Origin: Fibrobacter sp.
Lineage (GTDB): Bacteria > Fibrobacterota > Fibrobacteria > Fibrobacterales > Fibrobacteraceae
NCBI RefSeq assembly: GCF_017545445.1
Contig: NZ_JAFWOM010000007.1
Location: 1-62,715 of the forward strand
Reading direction: 5' to 3'
DNA length: 62,715 nucleotides
Made by a program: the position numbers and the translations under genes. The notes beneath the pieces are model-generated. The model was not told the origin of the DNA. It saw nothing but the letters and a program-made list of their open reading frames with translations, and made no database searches. Of the stretch, positions 16,053 through 25,000 are shown one piece after another. Each line of letters opens with the position of its first letter. Within the stretch, counting starts at the first letter, position 1.

Positions 16053-17468
16053 TTGGTTACATTGAAAAAAATTTTCTCCTACTCGTTAGCATTTCTATTG
16101 CTACTTCCAAGCCTGCTTTGCGCCAAAAGCGTTGCAGTATCGGAAACACAAGCTTCTAACGACTTGCTTTCATCGCCAGAACTCCAGTACCTGACAGACG
16201 TTCTTCGCGAAGAAGCCGTCCGAGCACTCCCCGCTAGCCAAGATTGGAACGTAATGAGCCGTGAAAACACCACCGGTTCTTACAGTGCAGACTTCAAAGT
16301 TCAAGCCCAGATTTCCAAATTCGGAAGTTCCTTGGTCATCAGCACAGAACTTTACGAATCTGCAAGCAATAGGCTTGTCGCAAGTTTCACAGGCAAAGGA
16401 GCCAACGTCGAAGACATTGAAAGGATCATCAAGGAACAATCTCCAGCGTTCTTCCAAAAAATTCTGGACCAGACGGCGAACAACACTGAAACTTCCGCAA
16501 CTAGCGAAGCCAGTGCAATCGTTCCAACCCCAGTTTTAATGCCGCAAGAACAAACCGACAGTCTTCAAGGATCAACTGTCTCAGAAGCGGTAAGCGATTC
16601 CGCAGCACCAGGAACAGCCTCAGCAACAACTGGCACGACAGTGCAAGAACAAGTGGCCGCAGCTGATTCGCTCCAATCGAAACCCGTCGCCGCGCCGGAT
16701 ACAATCAAAGAAGCCTCCAAGGCAACACCTGAAATTAAAGACTCTTCCAAAGCCAAGCCAGAAGTCAAAGAAGAAAAAGTTGCAGAAACCAAGAACGAAC
16801 AAAACAAGCCCAAACGCGTTTGGGGCGGCATCACGGCAGGCGTTACCTACAACGACTTCCTCGACACCAAGTTTGGCCTCGACCGCATTCCGCAAGGCGA
16901 CGATTACAGCGTTACCGTCGAAGGGGCAGACAAGCTTTTAGACAATTACTGGGGAATCGGTTTTAGAGCCGGCTTCGGCTTCATGTTGATGTTCAACGAC
17001 TTTTTCAATCTGCGCGGCGACTTGAACATCGCCCTCAGGCAAGGAACCGGAAAAGCCAACTCATCAGTGATTGTGTCTTGGGATGACGAAGATTACGACG
17101 ACGAAAAGAACGATTTGAAATTGGAATACTCCACAACGCAGTTGAACATCGACATTCCTTTGCTCGCACGCGTTTCCATTCCGAACGCGCTTTACTTTGA
17201 AGCAGGTCCCATGTTCTCGTTCAACGTCTATGCAAAGAACAAAGTAACAATCAAGGATTACCATGGCACCAAGACCTACGAAGAAAAAGGCGGGTTGAAA
17301 GCATTCGAATTCGACATCGCGACAGGCCTTGGCGTTATGCGTCACATCGGCAAATCCATTCTCGATATCGACTTGCGACTTATAATCGGCATGACTCGAA
17401 TCAGCGACAGCAAGGATTCTCCCAAAACATGGCAAGGACAGTTGAATATAACCTATTGGTTCTTGTAA
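16053..17468 (+). CDS. Outer-membrane beta-barrel protein with N-terminal LpoB/CsgG-like domain (paralogue 1)
   Basis: A 471-residue protein that starts with TTG at 16053 or TTG at 16062; the paralogue at 20021 has ATG and GTG at these places. Signal peptide to about residue 24 (LLLLPSLLCA). Residues 25-150 resemble the periplasmic TolB-N/LpoB/CsgG-like domain (SELQ..., DWNVMSREN, GKGANVEDIERIIKEQ) but lack about 25 residues present in the paralogue. Residues 150-255 are an Ala/Ser/Lys/Glu-rich linker. Residues 255-471 form a beta-barrel ending in NITYWFL with a C-terminal aromatic plus Leu. The stop is 13 bases before a fibro-slime gene with AGGAGG between, so the pair is one operon. Role inferred: outer-membrane partner or anchor for the fibro-slime protein. 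Confidence 0.75.
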   Translation: MVTLKKIFSYSLAFLLLLPSLLCAKSVAVSETQASNDLLSSPELQYLTDVLREEAVRALPASQDWNVMSRENTTGSYSADFKVQAQISKFGSSLVISTELYESASNRLVASFTGKGANVEDIERIIKEQSPAFFQKILDQTANNTETSATSEASAIVPTPVLMPQEQTDSLQGSTVSEAVSDSAAPGTASATTGTTVQEQVAAADSLQSKPVAAPDTIKEASKATPEIKDSSKAKPEVKEEKVAETKNEQNKPKRVWGGITAGVTYNDFLDTKFGLDRIPQGDDYSVTVEGADKLLDNYWGIGFRAGFGFMLMFNDFFNLRGDLNIALRQGTGKANSSVIVSWDDEDYDDEKNDLKLEYSTTQLNIDIPLLARVSIPNALYFEAGPMFSFNVYAKNKVTIKDYHGTKTYEEKGGLKAFEFDIATGLGVMRHIGKSILDIDLRLIIGMTRISDSKDSPKTWQGQLNITYWFL

Positions 17469-17481
17469 GGAGGAATACAAA

Positions 17482-19911
17482 ATGAAAAGTTTGAAAATTT
17501 TATTCGCAACGGCAATTGCATTAAGCGTCACAAATGCATGGGCAGACTTGAGAAAATCAGAAACAAGCTATGACGTTTGTTCGCCTAAAATCCACTTTAA
17601 ACTCCCAGATAATTGGACCACAGCATACCTAATGCTAGCGGGCAGTGGCGTACCATTCCCCAAAGCGGATGCTGACGGATGGAGCACCATTGATTTGGGA
17701 ACAACAAAAGCCATCGATGATAACTCTTTTTTCATCAACAGCCGCAACACGAACGCTTGTTATGACGGCACATGCTTTACAAAAAAAGGAGCAAACACAA
17801 ACTCTCAAAATCCTCGTGTTGATGGATTTACCTGCAAGGACGTCCAAACGGATGGCGGCAATATTTGGATTATGGAACATCCCGATCCGAGGAAAGCCGG
17901 TCAAGTTTATGTAAAACAGGAAAAGCCGGTTGTACAAGACTTCTATGTACTTTTGCCGCAAAATAAAATGTGGATGAGTTCCACGCCATTGATTAACGAA
18001 AATGGCATAGATCATGAATTGTATGTGGATACAGATCGCTGCGGCTGGTATTTCAGGCGTTACGTCGATGAAGAATTGCCAAGTTCTGTGCTAATTCACA
18101 TGGCTGATGACGAAAATCCGTACAAACATGCTGTTGGCATGGAAGGTGAAAATTCAAGCAACGCGACTCCGATTGCTTTAAGCGCAATGTTTTCAATTTT
18201 TGAGGCTGAACCCGATTACAAAGACGCTCTCTACTTTGTTGTAGATGAAAATATTGCAAGTGAACTTCCAGAAAATACCAAAGGTTGGTTTGCAACATAC
18301 CCAGAAGTCGAAGGCTATTGCGGCCTTGAGTTAGCCGCTACGATCTACGATACCGACGCACAGTTGCATCCGTCGTTCTCTTGCTATTCAGGCGGTTATA
18401 GATCCCAAAGCGAAGGATGCCAAGCCACAAGCGGAACAGCCGCGCAAGGGGTCGATAGTGCAACAGCAATAACGGCAATTAACGCATGCATTGGCGTCAC
18501 ACAAGGCATTGTCGAATCGACATTACCAATGTCGAAAAAGCCCGTCCTTACTGTATTTGGAAAAAAATGCTTTATCAACAATAAATACTTCAATCAATTG
18601 TTCAGCTACACCGAAGGCGTCAACGAAAAAACATATTTTTACATGCCCTTCTACCGCTCAGCCAACGGCAAATGGGAATTTGATTCCGATTATTACACCA
18701 GTCCAGGCCTTGACATTCCCGTTCAGGGTGGTTTCTACCCTGCCGAAGGAAAAACAGACGCCATGGTTCTTGCGGTTGATCCGAAACAAAAACCAGTTCC
18801 TGCAGCACGCACAAAGCGAAATGCTGAAGGCCCTGTATTCTGGGGACCTTTACTTCGCGAATTAGATCCATCGGAACAAGTTCCTATCATCGACCTTTTC
18901 TGTAAAGGTCCTGGTTGGTCCAAAGGCTATGATTGCGAAGGGTCCTTTGCCGAAGGTGAAGAAACAACTGAGCGTATAAGTGAAACATTGAAACTTGGAA
19001 CAGGAATGAGCGAAGCTTGCGTCTTCGGGTGGAGCTGCGATATTGATGGTTACGCACCTGAAGGTTGGCCCATGTTCGTACAAGGTTCAGAAACCGCATC
19101 AACCGGAAATTCATCATATTCTCACCGCTGGACGTCCTCCGAAGAAAACAGCAAAGGCAATGGAGGCCGCAACCAACACTTCTGTTTTGAATCCCATGCA
19201 AAGTTTGCATTCAAGAGAGGGCTGAAATTCAGCATTCGCGGCGATGACGACATTTGGGTATTCATCAACAATAAACTCGCAGTCGATCTCGGAGGAACAC
19301 ATCTCTCTACTCCGGGTTATGTCGATTTGGACTTTTTCATGAAAGACGCTAAAGTGGATTCGATTTACGATATCGACGTATTCTTCTGCGACCGTCGCAC
19401 CACAATGAGCAACATGAGAATCAGCACAAACATTTACATGTATCAAGACGAAGAAATTACCGATTTGCCCACGAGTAGCTCTAGCTCAGCAAAAGCGACA
19501 TCAAGCACCAGCACAAAGAGTTCCGACTCCAAAAATGCCAAGTCGAGTTCTAGCGTGAGCGGCTCTAAATCAAAATCCAGTTCCAGCACAACCAAAGATT
19601 CGAAATCAAGTGCTAGCAAGAACTCCAAATCAAGTTCCAGCAATAAAAATGCAAAGTCCAAGTCGTCTAGCTCTACTAAGTATTACGCAAAGCCTTCTTT
19701 CCACGTCGAAATGGTTGCCCCGTTCGAATTCGATATCGTCTTTGACGATGACACACCAAGTCTCGCCAAGCAATATGCCGTCATGGACATGAAAGGGCAA
19801 GTGCTTTTCACTGGAGAATTGAGCAGTGCAGATACTCGCGTGAAAGTCCCGACTTCCGGCTCGTATATCGTCAGTGTCGGCTACAACTATAGGCAAGTGA
19901 ATGTGAAATAG
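17482..19911 (+). CDS. Fibro-slime domain surface protein 1
   Basis: An 809-residue secreted protein. Signal peptide of about 22 residues (to NAWA). N-terminal module with the shared CSPKIHFKLPDNW motif (about 30-190), then a Cys-containing middle region (DTDAQLHPSFSC, CIGVTQGIVEST). The fibro-slime domain lies at about 460-650 (GGRNQHFCFES, GDDDIWVF, GGTHL, FFCDRRTT), a PA14-like fold seen in Fibrobacter and slime-mould proteins. A Ser/Lys-rich linker spans 662-733, then a C-terminal sorting domain with VMDMKGQVL and a VNVK end. Ribosome-binding site AGGAGG. Fibro-slime proteins are found among cellulose-bound outer-membrane proteins of Fibrobacter succinogenes; adhesion here is inference. 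Confidence 0.88.
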   Translation: MKSLKILFATAIALSVTNAWADLRKSETSYDVCSPKIHFKLPDNWTTAYLMLAGSGVPFPKADADGWSTIDLGTTKAIDDNSFFINSRNTNACYDGTCFTKKGANTNSQNPRVDGFTCKDVQTDGGNIWIMEHPDPRKAGQVYVKQEKPVVQDFYVLLPQNKMWMSSTPLINENGIDHELYVDTDRCGWYFRRYVDEELPSSVLIHMADDENPYKHAVGMEGENSSNATPIALSAMFSIFEAEPDYKDALYFVVDENIASELPENTKGWFATYPEVEGYCGLELAATIYDTDAQLHPSFSCYSGGYRSQSEGCQATSGTAAQGVDSATAITAINACIGVTQGIVESTLPMSKKPVLTVFGKKCFINNKYFNQLFSYTEGVNEKTYFYMPFYRSANGKWEFDSDYYTSPGLDIPVQGGFYPAEGKTDAMVLAVDPKQKPVPAARTKRNAEGPVFWGPLLRELDPSEQVPIIDLFCKGPGWSKGYDCEGSFAEGEETTERISETLKLGTGMSEACVFGWSCDIDGYAPEGWPMFVQGSETASTGNSSYSHRWTSSEENSKGNGGRNQHFCFESHAKFAFKRGLKFSIRGDDDIWVFINNKLAVDLGGTHLSTPGYVDLDFFMKDAKVDSIYDIDVFFCDRRTTMSNMRISTNIYMYQDEEITDLPTSSSSSAKATSSTSTKSSDSKNAKSSSSVSGSKSKSSSSTTKDSKSSASKNSKSSSSNKNAKSKSSSSTKYYAKPSFHVEMVAPFEFDIVFDDDTPSLAKQYAVMDMKGQVLFTGELSSADTRVKVPTSGSYIVSVGYNYRQVNVK

Positions 19912-19952
19912 TCATTGATCATTGGTTATTAGTTATTTGTCTGTAGTAATTG
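19911..19952 (+). repeat. Heptamer array starting in the stop codon of fibro-slime gene 1
   Basis: Six units in exact register: GTCATTG, ATCATTG, GTTATTA, GTTATTT, GTCTGTA, GTAATTG. The first G is the last base of the TAG stop. Confidence 0.8.
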
Positions 19953-19955
19953 TCA

Positions 19956-19985
19956 CCTCGGCCTTGTGCCGAGGTTATTTTTTTG
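19956..19985 (+). terminator. Intrinsic terminator
   Basis: CCTCGGC (19956-19962), CTTGT loop, GCCGAGG (19968-19974), then TTATTTTTTT. The stem is nearly the same as that of the terminator at 15921-15941. Confidence 0.85.
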
Positions 19986-20020
19986 TTTACTATATTTATC
20001 ATAATCATAGCACAAATAGG

Positions 20021-21991
20021 ATGGTTACAGTGAATAAATTTTATGCAACCGCATTAGCATTCCTACTACTCTGCCCCTGTTTCCTATCGGCCAAATACAT
20101 GGCTGTTTTAGAAACGCTCGCCCCAAAAGATTTACTGACAACGCAAGAGCGTCTCTACTTGACGGATATTCTGAGAGGGCAAGCGGTAAACATTCTTCCG
20201 GCAGAACAAAACTGGACCATCATGACTCGTGAAAACATCAACATCATGTTGCCGCCCGGAAAAAAGATTGAAGACTGTGAAGGAAGTTGCCTTGCAGAAA
20301 CGGGAAAAAATATTGCCGCGGATTACGTGGCTCAAGCTCGAATTTCACAATTTGGAAAATCCTTGGCAATTAGTGCTGAACTTTACGAAACCGCAAGCAG
20401 CAAGCTTGTCGCCAGTTTTGTGGGTAAAGGGGAAACGGTTGATGATGTTGAAAAGATAATCAAGGAACAATCCCCGACCTTCTTCAAAAAAGTACGCGAA
20501 AATTCTTGGGGCGGATTTGACTATGTCAACACAAATAACTCATTTTCATTTCAATCCGCTAAAAAAATCATCTTAAACATCGCTACCATTCCTGAAGGAG
20601 CGATTCCTTCCATTGACGGCAAAGCGATTCCTCAATGCACAAGCACGCCCTGCAAAATCCAAATTGAAGCCGGCGAACACAGGCTCGTTGTTTCAAAGGA
20701 TCAATTCGAGGATTTGGACACGCTGATAAACGTTGTTGAAAACGATCAAACCATAAATTTAACACTATCTTCCAATTTGGGCTCTTTGTACATAATTCCA
20801 CAATTTCCCGATGAATTTAGAAAATACCCCATGGCAATTTTCATTGATGGAAAAAACGCTTTTTTGGGTCAAAACGAATTGATTCCAGGGCCACATGCCG
20901 TTCGCATAGAACATGCTTGTTTCGATCCTGTTGAATTCAATACCATTATCCAAAAGCAAGAAATTAAAACGATGTCAGATTCTTTAATCCGGGGACTTAG
21001 CGGGCTAGAACTGGAGGTGACGAAAAATAACGTTCCTCAAGCCGTTCCTGTTTTCGTCGATGGAGTCCAAGTCGGGACGACTCCTTTTGCAAGTGAAGTA
21101 CCTTTGTGTGCGAGAATTGAAATTGAATACGACCATGAGCGTAAAGAAATTCCGGTTGATTTTAAATGGCATCAAGTCACCAAGAAAACTTATAGCATTG
21201 AAGAAAAAACAGTGGTCGAAGCCCCAAAGACAACGCAAAAAGTAGATGAAACGCCAAAAGATGAAACAACGCAAAAAGTAAATGTTACAGACGTTGAACA
21301 AGATTTCAAAAAAGAAGCAGACGAAACCGGCCCCAAAAAGTTTTGGGGAGGTCTTGTGGCAGGTGTTTTCTATAATGATTTTCACAGCACAAAGTTCGGC
21401 TTGAACAGCATTCCGCAAAACCCAAGCTATAGTTTATCCGTCCAAGATGCCGACAAGCTTCTCGATAATTTCTGGGGAATCGGTTTTAAAGTTGGCTTTG
21501 GAAGCTTGTTTGTGCAGAATTCTTATTTTAGCGTACGCAACGACATAGGCATTGCTTACAGACAAGGAACAGGAAATGCGAATACGTCCTTTATCATGTC
21601 TTGGGAAGATGGCAATCGTGCTGCTGAAAAATCGGATTTGCAAATAGAATACACCATCAAACAGCTGAACATTGATATTCCTTTACTCGCTCGTGTTTCT
21701 ATTCCAAGCGCACTTTATTTTGAAGTTGGCCCGATGTTCTCTTTCAACGTTTATTCAAAGAATAAATCAGTTATAACGGATATATACGGCAGCGAAACTT
21801 ACGAAAGTGACGGCGAGTTGAATGCTTTTGAATTTGACATTGCGACGGGAATTGGTATTTCTCGCAACTTGGAAAAATCGATTCTCGATATTGACTTGCG
21901 ATTTGTGATAGGCTTGACACGAATCAGCGATAGCAAGGATTCTCCCAAAACATGGCAAGGACAGTTGAATATAACCTATTGGTTCTTGTAA
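20021..21991 (+). CDS. Outer-membrane beta-barrel protein with LpoB/CsgG-like and PEGA domains (paralogue 2)
   Basis: A 656-residue protein starting at the ATG at 20021 (or GTG at 20030); the frame is open upstream, but the signal peptide (ALAFLLLCPCFLSA) sits here. Residues 25-160 form the TolB-N/LpoB/CsgG-like domain with the TIMTRENINIMLPPGKK segment that paralogue 1 has lost. Residues 175-390 contain PEGA-type repeats (IATIPEGAIPSIDGK; LEVTKNNVPQAVPVFVDG). A charged linker (QKVDETPKDETTQK) precedes the beta-barrel (about 440-656), which ends in NITYWFL like paralogue 1. PEGA domains usually sit in surface or periplasmic proteins. The gene ends 13 bases before fibro-slime gene 2 with AGGAGG between, repeating the first pair. 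Confidence 0.8.
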   Translation: MVTVNKFYATALAFLLLCPCFLSAKYMAVLETLAPKDLLTTQERLYLTDILRGQAVNILPAEQNWTIMTRENINIMLPPGKKIEDCEGSCLAETGKNIAADYVAQARISQFGKSLAISAELYETASSKLVASFVGKGETVDDVEKIIKEQSPTFFKKVRENSWGGFDYVNTNNSFSFQSAKKIILNIATIPEGAIPSIDGKAIPQCTSTPCKIQIEAGEHRLVVSKDQFEDLDTLINVVENDQTINLTLSSNLGSLYIIPQFPDEFRKYPMAIFIDGKNAFLGQNELIPGPHAVRIEHACFDPVEFNTIIQKQEIKTMSDSLIRGLSGLELEVTKNNVPQAVPVFVDGVQVGTTPFASEVPLCARIEIEYDHERKEIPVDFKWHQVTKKTYSIEEKTVVEAPKTTQKVDETPKDETTQKVNVTDVEQDFKKEADETGPKKFWGGLVAGVFYNDFHSTKFGLNSIPQNPSYSLSVQDADKLLDNFWGIGFKVGFGSLFVQNSYFSVRNDIGIAYRQGTGNANTSFIMSWEDGNRAAEKSDLQIEYTIKQLNIDIPLLARVSIPSALYFEVGPMFSFNVYSKNKSVITDIYGSETYESDGELNAFEFDIATGIGISRNLEKSILDIDLRFVIGLTRISDSKDSPKTWQGQLNITYWFL

Positions 21992-22004
21992 GGAGGAATA
22001 CAAA

Positions 22005-25000
22005 ATGAAAAGTTTGAAGATTTTATTCGCAACGGCAATTGCATTAAGCGTCACAAATGCATGGGCGAATTTGCAAACATCAACAATGAGCAATAGCTAT
22101 TGTTCACCAAAAATCCATTTTAAACTCCCGGATGGCTGGACTAATGCTTATTTGATGATTGGTGGTTCTGGCGTTCCCTTCCCAGCACCTAAGTTAGCGG
22201 ATAATGGTTGGACCATGCTTGATCTCGGAGTCACCAAAACTAACAACAGTGATGTGTTCTACATCAATGGTGTTAACAAAAATGATTGCAATGATGGCTT
22301 TTGCGTTACAAGAAATGGTGTTAATTTAAATAGCGCACAAGTCGGTAGCTCCCAAACCCAAGGTTGGAGATGTAGTGATATTGGGTCCAATGGCGAAATC
22401 TGGATTCAGGAGCACCCGGATCCCAAGAAAGAAGGCCAAATCTATTATACCACATCAAAACCGGATGTCAAGGACTTCTATGTATTCTTGCCGGATAACA
22501 CGACGTGGATAAGTTCTACGCCAATACTCCAAGAAGACGGCGTTGACCATGAAATGTACGTCGATAATGAACATTGCGGATGGTATTATAGGCGCTATAT
22601 TCTCGATGGAAAAATTGACAAATCTCTGCCATCGAGCGTGATTCTTTATAGAGAAGATGACCCAGAAAAAAATGGCGCTATCGGTATGGGTGGTGAAAAA
22701 GCCTTGAATGAAGATCAAGCCGCTGAACCAATTGCGTTGGCCGATTTCTTCGCACTTTTTGAAGCGGATCCGAATTATGCTGATGCAGTGTATTTTTTGG
22801 CTGACGAAGAGCAAGCGGATGCGCTTGGTGGTGACACTTATGGCTGGTTTGCAACACGACCGAGTGGTGTCGTTGGAAACTGCCAGTATAATCTTGCTGC
22901 TGTTATTTACGATACCGATGCTCAGTTGCATCCGTTGTTCTCTTGCTATGCAGATGGCGCTAAGGAGGGCAGTGATGGTTGCCAAAAGAGTGCAGCTTCT
23001 CAATCAGCTATTTATAGTTGTATCGGCGTCCATCAAGGGCTTGTGGAATCGACGCTTTCTGTTGAAAATGGCAAGAAGAAAATGAAACTTACCTCTGCTG
23101 GTAAAAAGTGTTTCTTGGATCAAGGTACGTTTGACCAGATGTTCAACATAACTAAGGGCGTGAACGAAGCGTCCTGCTTTGATGTGACGTTCACCCGTGC
23201 TAAAGACGGCAAGTGGGAATTCGATTCTGATTACTTTGTAAGCCCCGGTCTTAAAACACCAGTTCAAGGAGGGTTCTTCCCGGTAGAAGCAACAACAGAT
23301 GCTGATATTCTTATGGCTGAACCTTCTCAGACTCTGGCACCTTTGGCTCGAACAAAGCGCCCTGCTGAAGGTCCGATCTACTATGGCCCGCTTCTCCGTG
23401 CTAATGACCCGACGGAACAGGTTCCGAAGATTGACGTTTACTGCAATGGCCCGGGTTGGTCTAAAGGTTATGATTGCGAAGGCCTCTTTGCCGATGGCGA
23501 TGGTACGACTGCACGTATCAATAGCGATTTGAAGCTTGGAACTGCACAAGGCGATGCTTGCGTCCTTGGTTGGAGCTGTGATAACAAGTCCAATGCCCCT
23601 ACAGATTGGCCGTTCTATGCGTATGGTAGTGAGACGAAGGGGACAGAGACTGGACGTTGGCAGTCCAAGGAAGGCAGTACCGGAAATGGTGGCCGTAACC
23701 AGCACTTCTGCTTTGAATCCCACGCTAATTTCCGTTACAAGCCGAACCTGAAGTTCAGCTTCCGTGGCGACGACGACATTTGGGTCTTTATCGACAACAA
23801 GCTCGCTGTGGATCTTGGCGGTACTCACCTTGCCGCTCCGGGCTATGTGGATGTGGACAAATTCTTGTTCAAGGGTGATAAAACTGCTATTGATTCATCG
23901 AGAGGCAAGTCTTTCGACATCGATATCTATTTCTGTGACCGCCGTACCACGGTGAGTGACATCCGTATCAAAACGAACATGTTCCTTGAACAGACGATCG
24001 CCGGGATTATAATCGAAGAACTGCAAATTCTAGAAGACTATATTACTGATGACAAGCACTTCAAGATTTGTTACAAGAAGTCTGGTAATGGTTCGTGTGC
24101 TGCAGCTATGGGTGGTTATGTTGGAAATCCTGTATGTGGTGCTGAAATTACGGACAAAATTTCATACATCCTAAGTAATGACAAAACCGCTCAAGATCCA
24201 ACCAAGACTATCGTAAGTGAAGATGCGTTTACTGCAAATCCTAAACAATTTTGTAACGGTAGAGCTTGCGGAATTGACGTTACTAAGCCATACGCTCCAA
24301 TTATCAATGAAAAACAGTTAGAAAGTTACCTATCACCAGGCAAATATTATCTTGTCGTTAAAATTGGTGGCGATACGAGGGCTATTGAATTTAATATCAA
24401 GGGCAATGTTGGTATTGCCAACCGCGAAGCGGTCGTTGTTGATGCTGCAGGAAATCGAGGTCTCCCCTATCCGTTCAAATCTCAAGCGATGGCTTCAACC
24501 ACGAATAGCGATGGTTCTCCAAACATCGCCCAAATGGTTCCGCTTTATGTAGCCAACATTTCTGATCCGTGCTCATCAACAAATTGCTCCAACCCTCTTG
24601 AAATGCGGTCTGCCGCAAATGTTTCGTATAGCTTGCAGGTTTCGAGCAGCAAGGTGGTGTTCTATAAGATGAAGAACGGCAAGCTTACGTCGTTTGATCC
24701 CAAAGTCAACTCCACAGTTAACACCTCTGGCATCGATACTATTTATGCAACAATCCCACTTGACGACATGGAAACTGCTGTAGAAAAGGTTTCTGTCAAT
24801 GTGAAGGGCAGTTCGTATAAGGCCGAAATCTCGTTCTTTGTGCCGAGACTTGTATTTGTGGATTCTGATTCCACATACAAGGTTGTTTCGCAAGATTACG
24901 ATACGGAGATGCGTATGAAGGGCTCCTCTTATCCCTTCTACCTTGTCGCTGTTAAAGGTGATGATTCTCCGTGTGAAGAACTCTGCAATTTCTCGATTTC

